Shown here: one piece after another, positions 18,018 to 26,049 of the stretch
Layout of the letters: each line of letters starts with the position of its first letter
How positions within the stretch are numbered: position 1 is the first letter of the stretch
Source: Thalassolituus hydrocarboniclasticus
Lineage (GTDB): Bacteria > Pseudomonadota > Gammaproteobacteria > Pseudomonadales > Oceanobacteraceae
Direction: 5' to 3'
Assembly (NCBI RefSeq): GCF_025345565.1
Contig: NZ_CP054475.1
Span: forward strand, 3,947,129 to 4,011,128
DNA: 64,000 nucleotides
The notes under the pieces: generated by a model
What the model was told of the DNA's origin: nothing
Database searches by the model: none
Seen by the model: only the letters and a program-made list of their open reading frames with translations
Translations under genes and position numbers: made by a program

Positions 18018-19178
18018 TTAGTGAGTGTCGCGGGCCAGACGCAGGCCGGTAAACTGCCAGCGCTCATGGGGGTAGAAAAAGTTGCGGTAAGTAATACGGC
18101 CGTGACCTTCGGGTGTGGCGCAGGAGCTGCCGCGCAATACCATCTGATTACACATAAATTTGCCGTTGTATTCGCCCACTGCGCCAGCAGCAGGACGGTA
18201 CCCCGGATAAGCCTGATAAGAGCTTGCAGTCCACTGCCAGCGGCAACCAAACAGCTGCTGCAACTGTTGCGGATACAACCGTGCAGCGCTCTCCCATTCC
18301 GCTTCGCTCGGCAGGCGCGCACCCGCCCAGCGGGCGTAGGCATCGGCTTCGTAAAAACTGACATGGCAAAGCGGCGCCTGCGGGTCGAGCGGCTGGCGGC
18401 CGGCCAGGCCGTAGGTACTCCATTCATTATTGTGCCGGCGCCAGTACAGCGGCTGCCGCTCCTGTGGCGGCAGACTGCTGATCCAGCTCCAGCCATCGGC
18501 CAGCCACCATTGCGGCTGCTGATAACCGCCCTGTTCAATAAACTGCAGGTATTCCGCATTGGTGACTAAGTGGCTGGCGATTTCTCCACCCTGCAGCCAC
18601 TGGCGGTGACGCGGGGTTTCGTTATCAAAGGCAAAGGCCGGGCCGCTGTAGCCGACCTCGGCAATGCCTTCCGGCAAGCCCAGCCAGCTCAGCGTTGTCT
18701 GTTCTGCAGAATGCGGTATAGCCTGCTGATACACAGGTTCCAGCGGATTCTTTGCCCAGCAATACAGCAGGTCGGTGAGCATCAACTCCTGATGCTGCTG
18801 TTCATGATTCAGCCCAAGTTCAATCAGTGGCTGCAGGCCGGCGTCATTCAACAGGGGCTGCATGGCCTGATCAATATGAGCGCGATAGGCCAGTACCTCA
18901 TCCAGCGAGGGGCGGGATAACAGACCGCGCTGAGCACGCGGATAAGGCTGACCAATGCCGTTGTAATAGCTGTTAAACAGATGGCCGAACAGCGGATGAA
19001 ATTCCTGATAATCAGGGCGGTGGGGTTTAAGCAGAAAGGTTTCGAAGAACCAGCTGGTGTGGGCCAGATGCCACTTCAGCGGACTGGTGAATTCGGCGGC
19101 CTGTAACTCGTGATCGGCAGCATTCAGCGGCTGGCACAGAGCGAGCGTCTGTGTCCGGACCTGCCGGTAAAGCTCCAT
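18018..19178 (-). CDS. egtB: Ergothioneine sulfoxide synthase EgtB
   Basis: A 386-residue non-haem iron enzyme with an N-terminal DinB-like helical domain and a C-terminal formylglycine-generating-enzyme fold. The predicted iron ligands are visible: one histidine in WHLAHTSW (H37 or H40) and the HEQQH pair H125 and H129. The FGE-type end has VCWPATL-free, normal motifs such as YADAYARWAGARLPSEAEWE and GSSCATPEGHGRITYRNFFYP. EgtB joins cysteine or gamma-glutamylcysteine to hercynine with oxygen. No egtC or egtE is adjacent; those steps may use other genes. Confidence 0.92.
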   Translation of the reverse strand: MELYRQVRTQTLALCQPLNAADHELQAAEFTSPLKWHLAHTSWFFETFLLKPHRPDYQEFHPLFGHLFNSYYNGIGQPYPRAQRGLLSRPSLDEVLAYRAHIDQAMQPLLNDAGLQPLIELGLNHEQQHQELMLTDLLYCWAKNPLEPVYQQAIPHSAEQTTLSWLGLPEGIAEVGYSGPAFAFDNETPRHRQWLQGGEIASHLVTNAEYLQFIEQGGYQQPQWWLADGWSWISSLPPQERQPLYWRRHNNEWSTYGLAGRQPLDPQAPLCHVSFYEADAYARWAGARLPSEAEWESAARLYPQQLQQLFGCRWQWTASSYQAYPGYRPAAGAVGEYNGKFMCNQMVLRGSSCATPEGHGRITYRNFFYPHERWQFTGLRLARDTH

Positions 19179-19203
19179 GTCCGTACCTCCGTGGCAAACT
19201 GGT

Positions 19204-19221
19204 GTCAGGTGTTAACCTGAC
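19204..19221. promoter_or_regulatory. Operator-like palindrome upstream of egtB
   Basis: GTCAGGT-GTTA-ACCTGAC, 7-bp arms with a 4-base centre, 26 bases upstream of the egtB start. A related partial copy (GTGTCAGATCAGG) lies at about 19274-19286. No regulator is identified. Confidence 0.4.
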
Positions 19222-19292
19222 CCAAAGCGTCAGCCATGGCAAGTCCGTTGCGGTAATTGGCCTGATCGGGACCTGGTGTCAGATCAGGGTGA

Positions 19293-20123
19293 TTAATCCG
19301 GACTTAAACAGCTGGCAAAACGCTGGGCCAGATCCTGAATAAAGTCAGGGTAGCCACTCTTTGTCACAGAAATATGACTGGCCACCGGGTCCAGCTCGCC
19401 CTGTTTAACATCCAGACCACGTACCACTGATTGCACCAGCGCCGGTGAGAATTCCGGCTCACTGAACACGCACACCACTTCGCCGGAGGTCAGCTGGTCG
19501 CGCATGCGTTGCAGGGTTTTCATACCGGGTTTCTGCTCCGGTGACAGGGTGAAGGCACCGACCTGATTGAGTTGCATGGCCTGCACCCAGTGATCATAAG
19601 CACGGTGGAAAACAAAGAAACCACGGCTGCGCAGCGGTGCCAGCAACTGCTCGGCGCGCTGTAAAGCAGCATCAACATCCGCCGCGAAGTTACCGGCGGG
19701 CAGCTCCAGCGCATCGGCCAGCTGCTGCTGGGCGCGTACCATCATGGCCGGCGAAAACCACCAGTGACCATCGTTCGGCTGGCCTTCTTCGCGCAGTTTT
19801 GCAACATCAATCCAGATTTTATCCGGCCAGCGGCGGGCAAAACCGCTGAGGTAAGGCTCAGCCTGAGCACCAGACCAGATAATGACATCGGCGCTCTGGA
19901 TAACATCAATATCGGATGGGCGCAGGGAAAAATCGTGTGGCGTCATTCCCGGTGGCAGCAATACGCTGAGTTGTTCCGTCTCTACCAGAGAGGCAGCCAT
20001 CAGCGCCAGCGGGTGAACAGTGGCCAGCACTTTGTATGGCGGTTCATGGCTGATAGGAGCAGCCTGACTGCTCAGACTGAGACTCAGCAACAGTGAAATC
20101 AGCAGCAACGGCAAATTCTTCAT
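19293..20123 (-). CDS. znuA: Zinc ABC transporter substrate-binding protein ZnuA
   Basis: A 276-residue periplasmic metal-binding protein of the cluster A-I family with a signal peptide (to about SSQAAPI). Likely zinc ligands are visible as single histidines in TVHPL, DGHWWF and FVFHRAYDHW. The long His-rich loop found in many ZnuA proteins is absent. It delivers zinc to ZnuB/ZnuC encoded divergently next door. The divergent zur promoter is 61 bases away, so Zur probably represses both directions. Confidence 0.93.
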   Translation of the reverse strand: MKNLPLLLISLLLSLSLSSQAAPISHEPPYKVLATVHPLALMAASLVETEQLSVLLPPGMTPHDFSLRPSDIDVIQSADVIIWSGAQAEPYLSGFARRWPDKIWIDVAKLREEGQPNDGHWWFSPAMMVRAQQQLADALELPAGNFAADVDAALQRAEQLLAPLRSRGFFVFHRAYDHWVQAMQLNQVGAFTLSPEQKPGMKTLQRMRDQLTSGEVVCVFSEPEFSPALVQSVVRGLDVKQGELDPVASHISVTKSGYPDFIQDLAQRFASCLSPD

Positions 20124-20149
20124 TGTATCGGGGCGTTCCTGTCGTAGAA

Positions 20150-20170
20150 TTGCAACATTATAACCTAATC
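20150..20170. promoter_or_regulatory. Possible Zur operator half-site in the znuA-zur gap
   Basis: The only AT-rich patch in the 61-base gap reads GGTTATAATGTTGC on the minus strand. It keeps the GTTATA half of known gammaproteobacterial Zur sites, but the second half is degenerate. Zur control of this gap is expected from family knowledge; the site itself is weak. Confidence 0.35.
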
Positions 20171-20184
20171 TCAGAGGCGCGACG

Positions 20185-20661
20185 ATGGCTCAAAACGTCT
20201 ATAAAGCCCATGATCACCACGCCTGCATCAACAGTGCAGTCTCCCGCGCCCGCGCCCTGTGCGAAGAACAGGGCGCACGTCTGACCCCGGTACGCCAGCG
20301 CGTACTGGAGCTGGTCTGGGCCAATCACAAACCGGTTGGTGCCTACGATCTGCTGCCGAAACTGGCGGAAGAAGGTTTTAACTCTGCACCACCAACCGTC
20401 TACCGTGCCCTCGATTTCCTGCTCGATCTCGGTCTGGTGCACCGCATCAGCTCCCTGAATGCCTTTATTGGCTGTACGCATCCGGGCGAAGCGCATCCCA
20501 GCTGCTTTTTTGTCTGCCGCGAATGTGGTGAAGCACAGGAGCTGGACGCTGAGCAGGTGAATAAAATCGCCCGTCAGGCCGAACAGATGCTGGGTGTGAA
20601 AGTCGAACAACAAATGACCGAACTGATGGGTCTGTGCCCAAGATGTCAGGACACCGTATGA
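20185..20661 (+). CDS. zur: Zinc uptake regulator Zur (Fur family)
   Basis: A 158-residue Fur-family repressor. It has a winged helix (about 20-95) with PTVYRALDFLLDLGLVHRI, the family DNA-contact region, and a C-terminal dimer domain with two CxxC pairs (CREC and CPRC) that hold structural zinc. The N-terminal HDHH is typical of Zur. With zinc bound it represses znu genes. The stop overlaps the znuC start as ATGA, so zur-znuC-znuB is one operon. Confidence 0.93.
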   Translation: MAQNVYKAHDHHACINSAVSRARALCEEQGARLTPVRQRVLELVWANHKPVGAYDLLPKLAEEGFNSAPPTVYRALDFLLDLGLVHRISSLNAFIGCTHPGEAHPSCFFVCRECGEAQELDAEQVNKIARQAEQMLGVKVEQQMTELMGLCPRCQDTV

Positions 20662-21446
20662 GCAGCACCAGTGCCGCCACCATTCTCAGCGCCAGCCAGC
20701 TGCGCCTGACACGCCAGCACAAAACGGTCCTGGACAATATCAGTCTGAACCTTAAAACCGGTCAGATCATTACCCTGATCGGTCCTAACGGCTGCGGCAA
20801 GTCGACGCTGATTAAAGTGCTGCTGGGGCTGGAAAGCGCCGATTCCGGCAAAGTCACGCGCCGTCCCGGACTGCGTATCGGCTATATGCCGCAGCGCCTG
20901 AGCCTTGATCAGCGTATGCCGTTAACGGTTACCGGTTTTCTGCGGCTGGCGCGCGGCGCCGGTAACGAGCGCATCGGCTACTGGCTCGACCGCCTGAGCA
21001 TCTCTGCGCTGGCGCAACAGTCGGTGCATGATTTGTCCGGCGGCGAATGGCAGCGGGTCTTACTGGCCCGCGCGCTGCTGATCAAACCCGATCTGCTGGT
21101 GCTCGACGAACCGGTGCAAGGCGTCGATGTGCAGGGTCAGCTGGAGCTGTACAGCCTGATACCGCAACTGCGGGACGAGCTCGGCTGTGCGGTACTGATG
21201 GTATCCCACGACCTGCATCTGGTGATGGCGGCCACCGACGAAGTGATCTGCCTGAATGGCCATGTCTGCTGTTCCGGACATCCGGATACAGTGTCCATTG
21301 ATCCGGCGTATATCCGCTTATTTGGTGCCCGCCTGCAGCAAGGACAAAAACAGGCTCCTCTTGCTCACTACACCCATCATCATGATCATCAGCACTGTGC
21401 CGACGGCCATGTTGAGCACCACGCACCCGGCAAGGAGATTCTGTGA
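20658..21446 (+). CDS. znuC: Zinc ABC transporter ATP-binding protein ZnuC
   Basis: ABC ATPase of 262 residues. The start at 20658 overlaps the zur stop (ATGA) and has CAGGA upstream; an earlier ATG inside zur was rejected. Walker A is GPNGCGKST, the signature is LSGGEWQRVLLAR and Walker B is LLVLDEPVQGVD. The C-terminal tail is histidine-rich (HHHDHQH and later HVEHH), as often seen in ZnuC, and may bind zinc. It powers ZnuB. Confidence 0.95.
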   Translation: MSSTSAATILSASQLRLTRQHKTVLDNISLNLKTGQIITLIGPNGCGKSTLIKVLLGLESADSGKVTRRPGLRIGYMPQRLSLDQRMPLTVTGFLRLARGAGNERIGYWLDRLSISALAQQSVHDLSGGEWQRVLLARALLIKPDLLVLDEPVQGVDVQGQLELYSLIPQLRDELGCAVLMVSHDLHLVMAATDEVICLNGHVCCSGHPDTVSIDPAYIRLFGARLQQGQKQAPLAHYTHHHDHQHCADGHVEHHAPGKEIL

Positions 21447-22255
21447 ATCTGTTCGATTACTGGTGGCTGATGCCATTAATGGCGGGCATTCTGCTGGCTC
21501 TGGTGGCCGGACCGCTGGGCAGCTTTGTAGTGTGGCGGCGCATGGCCTTTTTTGGTGACACCCTGGCCCACGGCGCTCTGCTGGGCATTACCTTTGGTGT
21601 ACTCACCGATATCAACCTGACGCTGGCACTGGTGCTCGGCTCGGTGCTGCTGGCGCTGCTGTTGCTGCCGCTGCAGAACCGCTCGCGCTTATCGTCCGAC
21701 ACCTTATTGGGCATTGTCTCGCACAGTACGCTGGCGATTGGTCTGGTGACACTGAGTCTGGCCCAGGGCATCCGCGTCGATCTGATGGGTTATCTGTTTG
21801 GTGATCTGCTGGCGGTAGAGCGTATTGATGTGCTCTGGATTCTGCTGGCGGCCATTCTCATTGCCGTGCTGCTGTTCTGGCAGTGGCGCGCCTTGCTTGC
21901 CATTACCGTCAGTCAGGAACTGGCTGCGATCGATGGCCATCCGGTGCAGCGCCTGAACCTGATGCTGATTCTGTTGCTGGCGTTACTGGTCGCTCTGGCC
22001 ATGAAGGTGGTGGGGATCTTACTGGTCAGCGCCCTGCTGATTATTCCGCCGGCGGCGGCGCGCAGTCTGGCGCGCACACCGGAGCAGATGGTGTTTCTGG
22101 CCAGTGCGACCGGTGTTATCTCAGTGCTGTTAGGCTTGTGGGCATCATTCCACTGGGACACACCGGCAGGCCCCAGCGTGGTCGTGGCAGCAACGGCTTT
22201 ATTCGCGTTCAGCCTGGTGCTGCAGAGTCTGCGCGACGCCAGACGTCCTGCCTGA
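21443..22255 (+). CDS. znuB: Zinc ABC transporter permease ZnuB
   Basis: A 270-residue ABC-3 family permease with about eight or nine membrane helices. The start is GTG overlapping the znuC stop (GTGA), with AAGGAG eight bases upstream. Family motifs include FFGDTLAHGALLG near 45 and VGILLVSALLIIPPAAARSLA near 190. It forms the inner-membrane zinc channel. No clear plus-strand terminator follows. Confidence 0.95.
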   Translation: MNLFDYWWLMPLMAGILLALVAGPLGSFVVWRRMAFFGDTLAHGALLGITFGVLTDINLTLALVLGSVLLALLLLPLQNRSRLSSDTLLGIVSHSTLAIGLVTLSLAQGIRVDLMGYLFGDLLAVERIDVLWILLAAILIAVLLFWQWRALLAITVSQELAAIDGHPVQRLNLMLILLLALLVALAMKVVGILLVSALLIIPPAAARSLARTPEQMVFLASATGVISVLLGLWASFHWDTPAGPSVVVAATALFAFSLVLQSLRDARRPA

Positions 22256-22279
22256 CAGCAGCACCAAACATAAATAACG

Positions 22280-22430
22280 GACAAAAAAAGACCCGGTCGC
22301 CATTGGGGGCAAACGACCGGGTCAACTTCGGATCATTGGGGAAGTACCGAAGAAAAATCTACCTGAAAAGAACTACTGCGAACCATCCGGAGAGATGTCA
22401 TGCGTCTTAACATCCTTCCCGAAGGAATAT
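22280..22430 (-). ncRNA. Candidate small RNA downstream of engB
   Basis: On the minus strand, an AT-rich promoter-like patch (TATAGT at 22435-22440, TTAAAT beside it) is followed by a UUCG-type hairpin near 22415-22428. Next come a CTTCGG/CCGAAG hairpin and a perfect 10-bp GACCCGGTCG/CGACCGGGTC hairpin followed by seven T. The loops of the last two hairpins share CCCCAATG. engB appears to have its own terminator upstream, so a separate transcript is plausible. The -35 element is weak and the 5-prime end is approximate. Confidence 0.4.
22283..22323 (-). terminator. Strong minus-strand intrinsic terminator
   Basis: Perfect 10-bp stem GACCCGGTCG/CGACCGGGTC with a 14-base loop, followed on the minus strand by TTTTTTTGTCC. 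It is about 290 bases beyond the engB stop, so it probably ends a separate small transcript. Confidence 0.75.
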
Positions 22431-22441
22431 TTAAACTATAG
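22400..22441 (+). CDS. Possible 13-residue peptide ORF
   Basis: MRLNILPEGIFKL, preceded by GGAGAG at a normal distance. It is on the strand opposite the candidate small RNA. No promoter is evident. Such short frames occur by chance, so this is only a candidate. Confidence 0.15.
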   Translation: MRLNILPEGIFKL

Positions 22442-22579
22442 CCACGGATTCGTAATTTGCTGGTCGCAGCTGCGCTTTTCAGTTGTATTTTCTTATGGAT
22501 AACTGCTGTGCGATAAATATCAGCAATGACGGTAAGACCGGATGATCTGTTGCTCTGTGGCCGCCGCAAACGGCCTCAG

Positions 22580-22610
22580 AAAAAGGCAGGAGGCCGGCAT
22601 AGCGCCGGCC
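22580..22610 (-). terminator. Probable engB terminator
   Basis: GGCCGGC/GCCGGCC stem with a five-base loop, 4 bases past the engB stop on the minus strand, then TCCTGCCTTTTTC. The T run is seven bases from the stem, so termination may be partial. Confidence 0.6.
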
Positions 22611-22614
22611 AGAG

Positions 22615-23268
22615 TCAGGCTTCTGGTGTTTCTTCTGTTTCTGCAGCCCTATCTTCAGGCGGCAGCAACCAGCTGTTCAGGCGCTTTTGCAGTTCGTCTG
22701 TTCCTTCACCGTTCAGCGATGAGTAGGTCTGCACGCTGACCAGCTTACCCAGCGATGAAACTGCTTTACGCACCTGCAGTAAGGCACTCTGCGCCGGGCC
22801 GCGTTTCAGCTTATCGGCTTTGGTCAGCAGAATATGCAGCGGCATTTCAGAACGCTTAGCCCACTGAATCATAGCGTTGTCGAATTCTTTCAGCGGATGG
22901 CGGATATCCATCAGCAGCACCAGACCAATTAAGGCATCGCGGTTCTGCAGATAATTATCCAGCTCGCGCTGCCATTCGTTTTTCACCGCCAGCGGCACTT
23001 TGGCGAAGCCGTAACCGGGCAGATCGACCAGCGCCAGCGGTAATTCACCAATCTGGAAATAGTTAATTAACTGCGTACGGCCTGGAGTTTTACTCGTACG
23101 CGCCAGTTTTTTGTGACCTGTTAACCTGTTCAGTGCACTGGATTTTCCCGCGTTGGAGCGGCCGGCAAAGGCTACTTCCCGCAAAATATCCATCGGACAC
23201 TGGCTCAGCTTCGCGGCGCTCTTAACGAAGTGAGTGTTGGTATAGGTCAATGATTCCTGTTCTATCAT
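22615..23268 (-). CDS. engB: Ribosome biogenesis GTPase EngB (YihA/YsxC)
   Basis: A 217-residue TrmE-Era-EngA-EngB family GTPase. G1 is GRSNAGKSSALN (about 36-47), the switch region has TSKTPGRTQLINYF, G3 is DLPGYGFAKV and G4 is LLTKADKL. It acts in large-subunit ribosome assembly and is usually essential. Its usual gammaproteobacterial neighbours, cytochrome c4 and dsbA, lie divergently to the right. polA, often on the other side, is not present here. Confidence 0.95.
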   Translation of the reverse strand: MIEQESLTYTNTHFVKSAAKLSQCPMDILREVAFAGRSNAGKSSALNRLTGHKKLARTSKTPGRTQLINYFQIGELPLALVDLPGYGFAKVPLAVKNEWQRELDNYLQNRDALIGLVLLMDIRHPLKEFDNAMIQWAKRSEMPLHILLTKADKLKRGPAQSALLQVRKAVSSLGKLVSVQTYSSLNGEGTDELQKRLNSWLLPPEDRAAETEETPEA

Positions 23269-23280
23269 GGGGTAAACGTA

Positions 23281-23310
23281 ATGACCGTCCGGAAATTAAT
23301 GTTATATAAT
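23281..23310 (+). promoter_or_regulatory. Probable sigma70 promoter of the cytochrome genes
   Basis: ATGACC (23281-23286), an 18-base spacer and a consensus TATAAT (23305-23310). It would give a leader of about 90 bases before the cytochrome c5 start. Confidence 0.55.
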
Positions 23311-23409
23311 GCTTAGCCTTTGGATGACGCACCCATTCTATCACAGGGCGATGAGTCCGGGGCTAAGCTGTTTTAACCATCTAAAACAAGCAATCAGAGA
23401 GAGACTCCT

Positions 23410-23709
23410 ATGATGAAAAAATTAGCTGTGATGGCTGCCGTAACTGCAGCAATGAGTGCAAATGTTCAGGCCTTCGACGTTGCTGCCAAGTACCAGCAGA
23501 CCTGTAACGTATGTCATGCCATGGCTGTTGCCGGTGCTCCGAAATCCTTTGATAAGGCCGCCTGGGAGCCTCGTCTGGCCAAGGGTATGGATGCTCTGGT
23601 AGCCAGCGTCACCAACGGCCTGAATGCCATGCCGCCACGCGGCCTGTGCATGGACTGTACTGCTGACCAGTACAAACAACTGATCAACTACATGGCTGCG
23701 CCCAAGTAA
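23410..23709 (+). CDS. Cytochrome c5-like periplasmic monohaem protein
   Basis: A 99-residue protein with a signal peptide ending NVQA (about 1-21). The haem motif is CNVCH (C32, C35, H36). AMPPRG with its methionine gives the likely sixth ligand, and a C-terminal CMDC pair would form the disulfide typical of cytochrome c5. It carries electrons in the periplasm, probably between quinol-oxidising complexes and terminal oxidases. It is 44 bases upstream of the c4 gene, with GAGAGAG as the ribosome site. Confidence 0.88.
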   Translation: MMKKLAVMAAVTAAMSANVQAFDVAAKYQQTCNVCHAMAVAGAPKSFDKAAWEPRLAKGMDALVASVTNGLNAMPPRGLCMDCTADQYKQLINYMAAPK

Positions 23710-23753
23710 ACGCGCCCTGAGTAGTAGACGAATTCACATATAACCTGGACCTG

Positions 23754-24359
23754 ATGATGAAAAACCTGTTGATTAGCCTGATCGTTTCTGCCGGACTGAT
23801 GTCCGTTGCTCACGCCGGTGATGCTGAAGCCGGTAAAGCAAAATCTGCTACCTGTGCTGCCTGTCACGGTGCCGACGGTAACAGTCTTGCACCAACTTTC
23901 CCGAAAATTGCAGGCCAGGGTGAGCGTTATCTGATCAAACAGATCAAGGACATTCGCGATGGTAATCGTCCGGTTCCGGCAATGGCTCCTTTTGTTGCCG
24001 GCCTGAGTGATGCTGATGTCGCCGATCTGGCTGCTTATTTCAGTGCTCAGGTGCCAACCAACGGTGGTGCTAAAGAAGAGCTGGTTGAACTGGGTCAGCG
24101 TATCTACCGCGCCGGTATCGAAAGCAAGGGCGTTCCGGCTTGTCTGGCATGCCACGGTCCTGACGGTAAAGGCATCGAAGCTGCTGGCTTCCCACGCCTG
24201 GCTGGCCAGCATGACGCCTACACTCAGGCTCAGCTGACTGCCTTCAGCATGAACCAGCGCACCAACGATGGTGACAGCCGCATGATGCGCGATATTGCCT
24301 ATCGTCTGCACACCACTGAAATCGAAGCCGTGTCTTCGTACATTCAGGGTCTGCGTTAA
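23754..24359 (+). CDS. Dihaem cytochrome c4
   Basis: A 201-residue periplasmic protein with a signal peptide ending AHA and two class I cytochrome domains: haem motifs CAACH (C34, C37, H38) and CLACH (C130, C133, H134). Each domain has a later methionine (PVPAMAPF; TNDGDSRMM) as possible sixth ligand. c4 donates electrons to cytochrome oxidases in related bacteria. The second methionine (23757) is an equally possible start. A strong terminator follows. Confidence 0.93.
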   Translation: MMKNLLISLIVSAGLMSVAHAGDAEAGKAKSATCAACHGADGNSLAPTFPKIAGQGERYLIKQIKDIRDGNRPVPAMAPFVAGLSDADVADLAAYFSAQVPTNGGAKEELVELGQRIYRAGIESKGVPACLACHGPDGKGIEAAGFPRLAGQHDAYTQAQLTAFSMNQRTNDGDSRMMRDIAYRLHTTEIEAVSSYIQGLR

Positions 24360-24368
24360 TCCGCAGAT

Positions 24369-24398
24369 AAAAAAAGGTGGCCTCGGCCACCTTTTTTT
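24369..24398 (+). terminator. Terminator after cytochrome c4
   Basis: AAAAAAAGGTGGC, CTCG loop, GCCACCTTTTTTT: a strong symmetrical intrinsic terminator. Confidence 0.92.
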
Positions 24399-24503
24399 AT
24401 GCCTGCAACTTGACCCGTCTTTGCACTTTGGCGGTGGGCGATACCGAACCTTTATGCAAAAATACGTCTAACAAAAATCTGATTAATAAGAATGGAGTAA
24501 CCC

Positions 24504-25145
24504 ATGTTGTCACAGGTAACAAAATGGATGGCGGCCGCTGTATTGCTGATCAGCGCCAGCGCCCAGGCCGCAGAATACGAAGCCGGCAAAGAATATAAAG
24601 TGCTGGCCGAGCCGGTACCTGTGCTGGCCGATGGCAAAGTGCATGTTGAAGAAGCCTTCTGGTATGGCTGCCCGCACTGCTTCCACCTTGAAGACATCAT
24701 TACTCCATGGAAGAAAAACCTGCCGGCTGACGTAGCCTTTGAAGGCGTTCCTGCCATGTTTGGCCGTGCCTGGGTATCCCACGCCCAGTTCTATTATGTA
24801 GCCGATGTTCTGGGCGTGCTCGATCAGGTTCATGGCGAAATTTTCAAAGCCATTCACGTTGAACGCGCACGTCTGCTGGATCGTGACGATCAGCGCGACT
24901 TCCTGGTTGCCAAAGCCGGTGTAAAAGCTGCTGATTTCGATAAAGCCTATGAGTCTTTCACCGTGAAAAGCCGTATGAAGCAGGGTGATCAGCGTATCCG
25001 CGCGTTCCAGATCTCCGGCGTACCGGCACTGATCGTACAGGGCAAATACATCATCGACGCCACTTCAGCGGGCGGTCAGGACAAAATGCTCGACGTTGCT
25101 GACTACCTGATCGCCAAAGAGCGCGCAGCACTGTCCGGCAAGTAA
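24504..25145 (+). CDS. dsbA: Thiol:disulfide interchange protein DsbA
   Basis: A 213-residue periplasmic oxidoreductase with a signal peptide ending AQA. The active site is C56-P-H-C59 in the thioredoxin fold (FWYGCPHCFHLE), identical to classical DsbA. The cis-proline loop is GVPALIVQGKY near 170-180. It introduces disulfides into secreted proteins and is reoxidised by DsbB elsewhere. It follows the cytochrome genes, as in Pseudomonas, and its stop is 1 base before the next gene. Confidence 0.95.
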   Translation: MLSQVTKWMAAAVLLISASAQAAEYEAGKEYKVLAEPVPVLADGKVHVEEAFWYGCPHCFHLEDIITPWKKNLPADVAFEGVPAMFGRAWVSHAQFYYVADVLGVLDQVHGEIFKAIHVERARLLDRDDQRDFLVAKAGVKAADFDKAYESFTVKSRMKQGDQRIRAFQISGVPALIVQGKYIIDATSAGGQDKMLDVADYLIAKERAALSGK

Positions 25146-25146
25146 C

Positions 25147-25935
25147 ATGACCCATTTCTGCACTCTGCAGGAATTCACAGCGGCACCCCGTGCCGCTGAT
25201 ACCCTTCGTTTACTCTCCTTCAATATGCAGGTCGGCATTCAGACCGGCGGCTATCACCACTATCTGTTACGCAGCTGGCAGCATTTATTACCCTGCCGTG
25301 AACGCGACTGGGCATTAAGCCAGATTGCACAGTTAATCAGCCCCTTCGATATTGTTGCTCTGCAGGAAGCCGATGGTGGCAGCTGGCGCAGCAGCCAGGA
25401 AAATCAGGTCGAACGTCTGGCACGGGAAGCCTGCTTCCCGCACTGGTATCAGCAGATCAACCGCAACCTGGGCAAGCTGGCGCAACACAGCAATGGTTTA
25501 CTGACACGACTGCCGGCGGCACGGGTGGAGCAACATGCACTGCCCGGCCTGCTGCCCGGCCGTGGCGTAATGCTGCTGCGTTTTGGCGAAGGCGAGCATG
25601 AACTGGTGGTTGCCATCACTCATCTGGCGCTGGGCAAACGCACACAGTTCAGCCAGCTCGATTTTCTCTGCGATCTGGTCGCTGATGCACGACGGCTGGT
25701 GATCATGGGCGACCTCAATCAGGAAAGTGAAATCCTGCTGCATCAGAGTCCGCTGAAGCAGCTGGCACTGCACCGGCTGGAGCAACACCTGCCGACCTAC
25801 CCCAGCTGGCAGCCCAGCCGCGGGCTTGATCATATTCTGCTGAGCGACAATATTGAGCTTAAGCGCATTGCTGTCATCGACCATCCGCAGTCAGACCACC
25901 TGCCGGTCGCTGCCGAAATTGTCCTGCCCGGATAA
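25147..25935 (+). CDS. Endonuclease/exonuclease/phosphatase family hydrolase
   Basis: A 262-residue EEP-fold protein. Conserved metal-site motifs are visible in order: LSFNMQVG, DIVALQEADGG (catalytic Glu), VVAITHLALG, IMGDLNQE, and the final SDHLPVAAEI His-Asp pair. There is no signal peptide. Members cleave phosphodiesters in nucleic acids, lipids or small molecules; the substrate is not readable. It is probably co-transcribed with dsbA. The same dsbA/EEP/GGDEF order occurs in Pseudomonas. Confidence 0.85.
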   Translation: MTHFCTLQEFTAAPRAADTLRLLSFNMQVGIQTGGYHHYLLRSWQHLLPCRERDWALSQIAQLISPFDIVALQEADGGSWRSSQENQVERLAREACFPHWYQQINRNLGKLAQHSNGLLTRLPAARVEQHALPGLLPGRGVMLLRFGEGEHELVVAITHLALGKRTQFSQLDFLCDLVADARRLVIMGDLNQESEILLHQSPLKQLALHRLEQHLPTYPSWQPSRGLDHILLSDNIELKRIAVIDHPQSDHLPVAAEIVLPG

Positions 25936-26049
25936 GCTGACGCCGATCATGATTTTTCCGCCATCCGGCGCGGCAACTTCGGTTGCCTTACCTATACTTA
26001 GCCTGACTATTTTCAAAGCCCACCAATAGAAGTAACCCGAGGACGCAAC

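Larger units (their letters stand above)
22256..22614. other. Non-coding region between znuB and engB
   Basis: About 360 bases with no normal gene. It holds the engB terminator (22580-22610), two adjacent GC-rich hairpins ending in a T run on the minus strand (22283-22349), a TATAGT/TTAAAT patch (22431-22440) and, on the plus strand, a 13-codon frame at 22400-22441 with a GGAGAG ribosome site. Confidence 0.6.

Noticed and set aside
20150-20170. Fully matching Zur palindrome
   Set aside because: Only one half matches; kept as a low-confidence site rather than a confident operator.
22280-22430. Homologue of Spot 42 or ErsA
   Set aside because: Location is similar, but I see no sequence match and the predicted direction relative to engB is different from what I recall; it is listed only as a candidate RNA.
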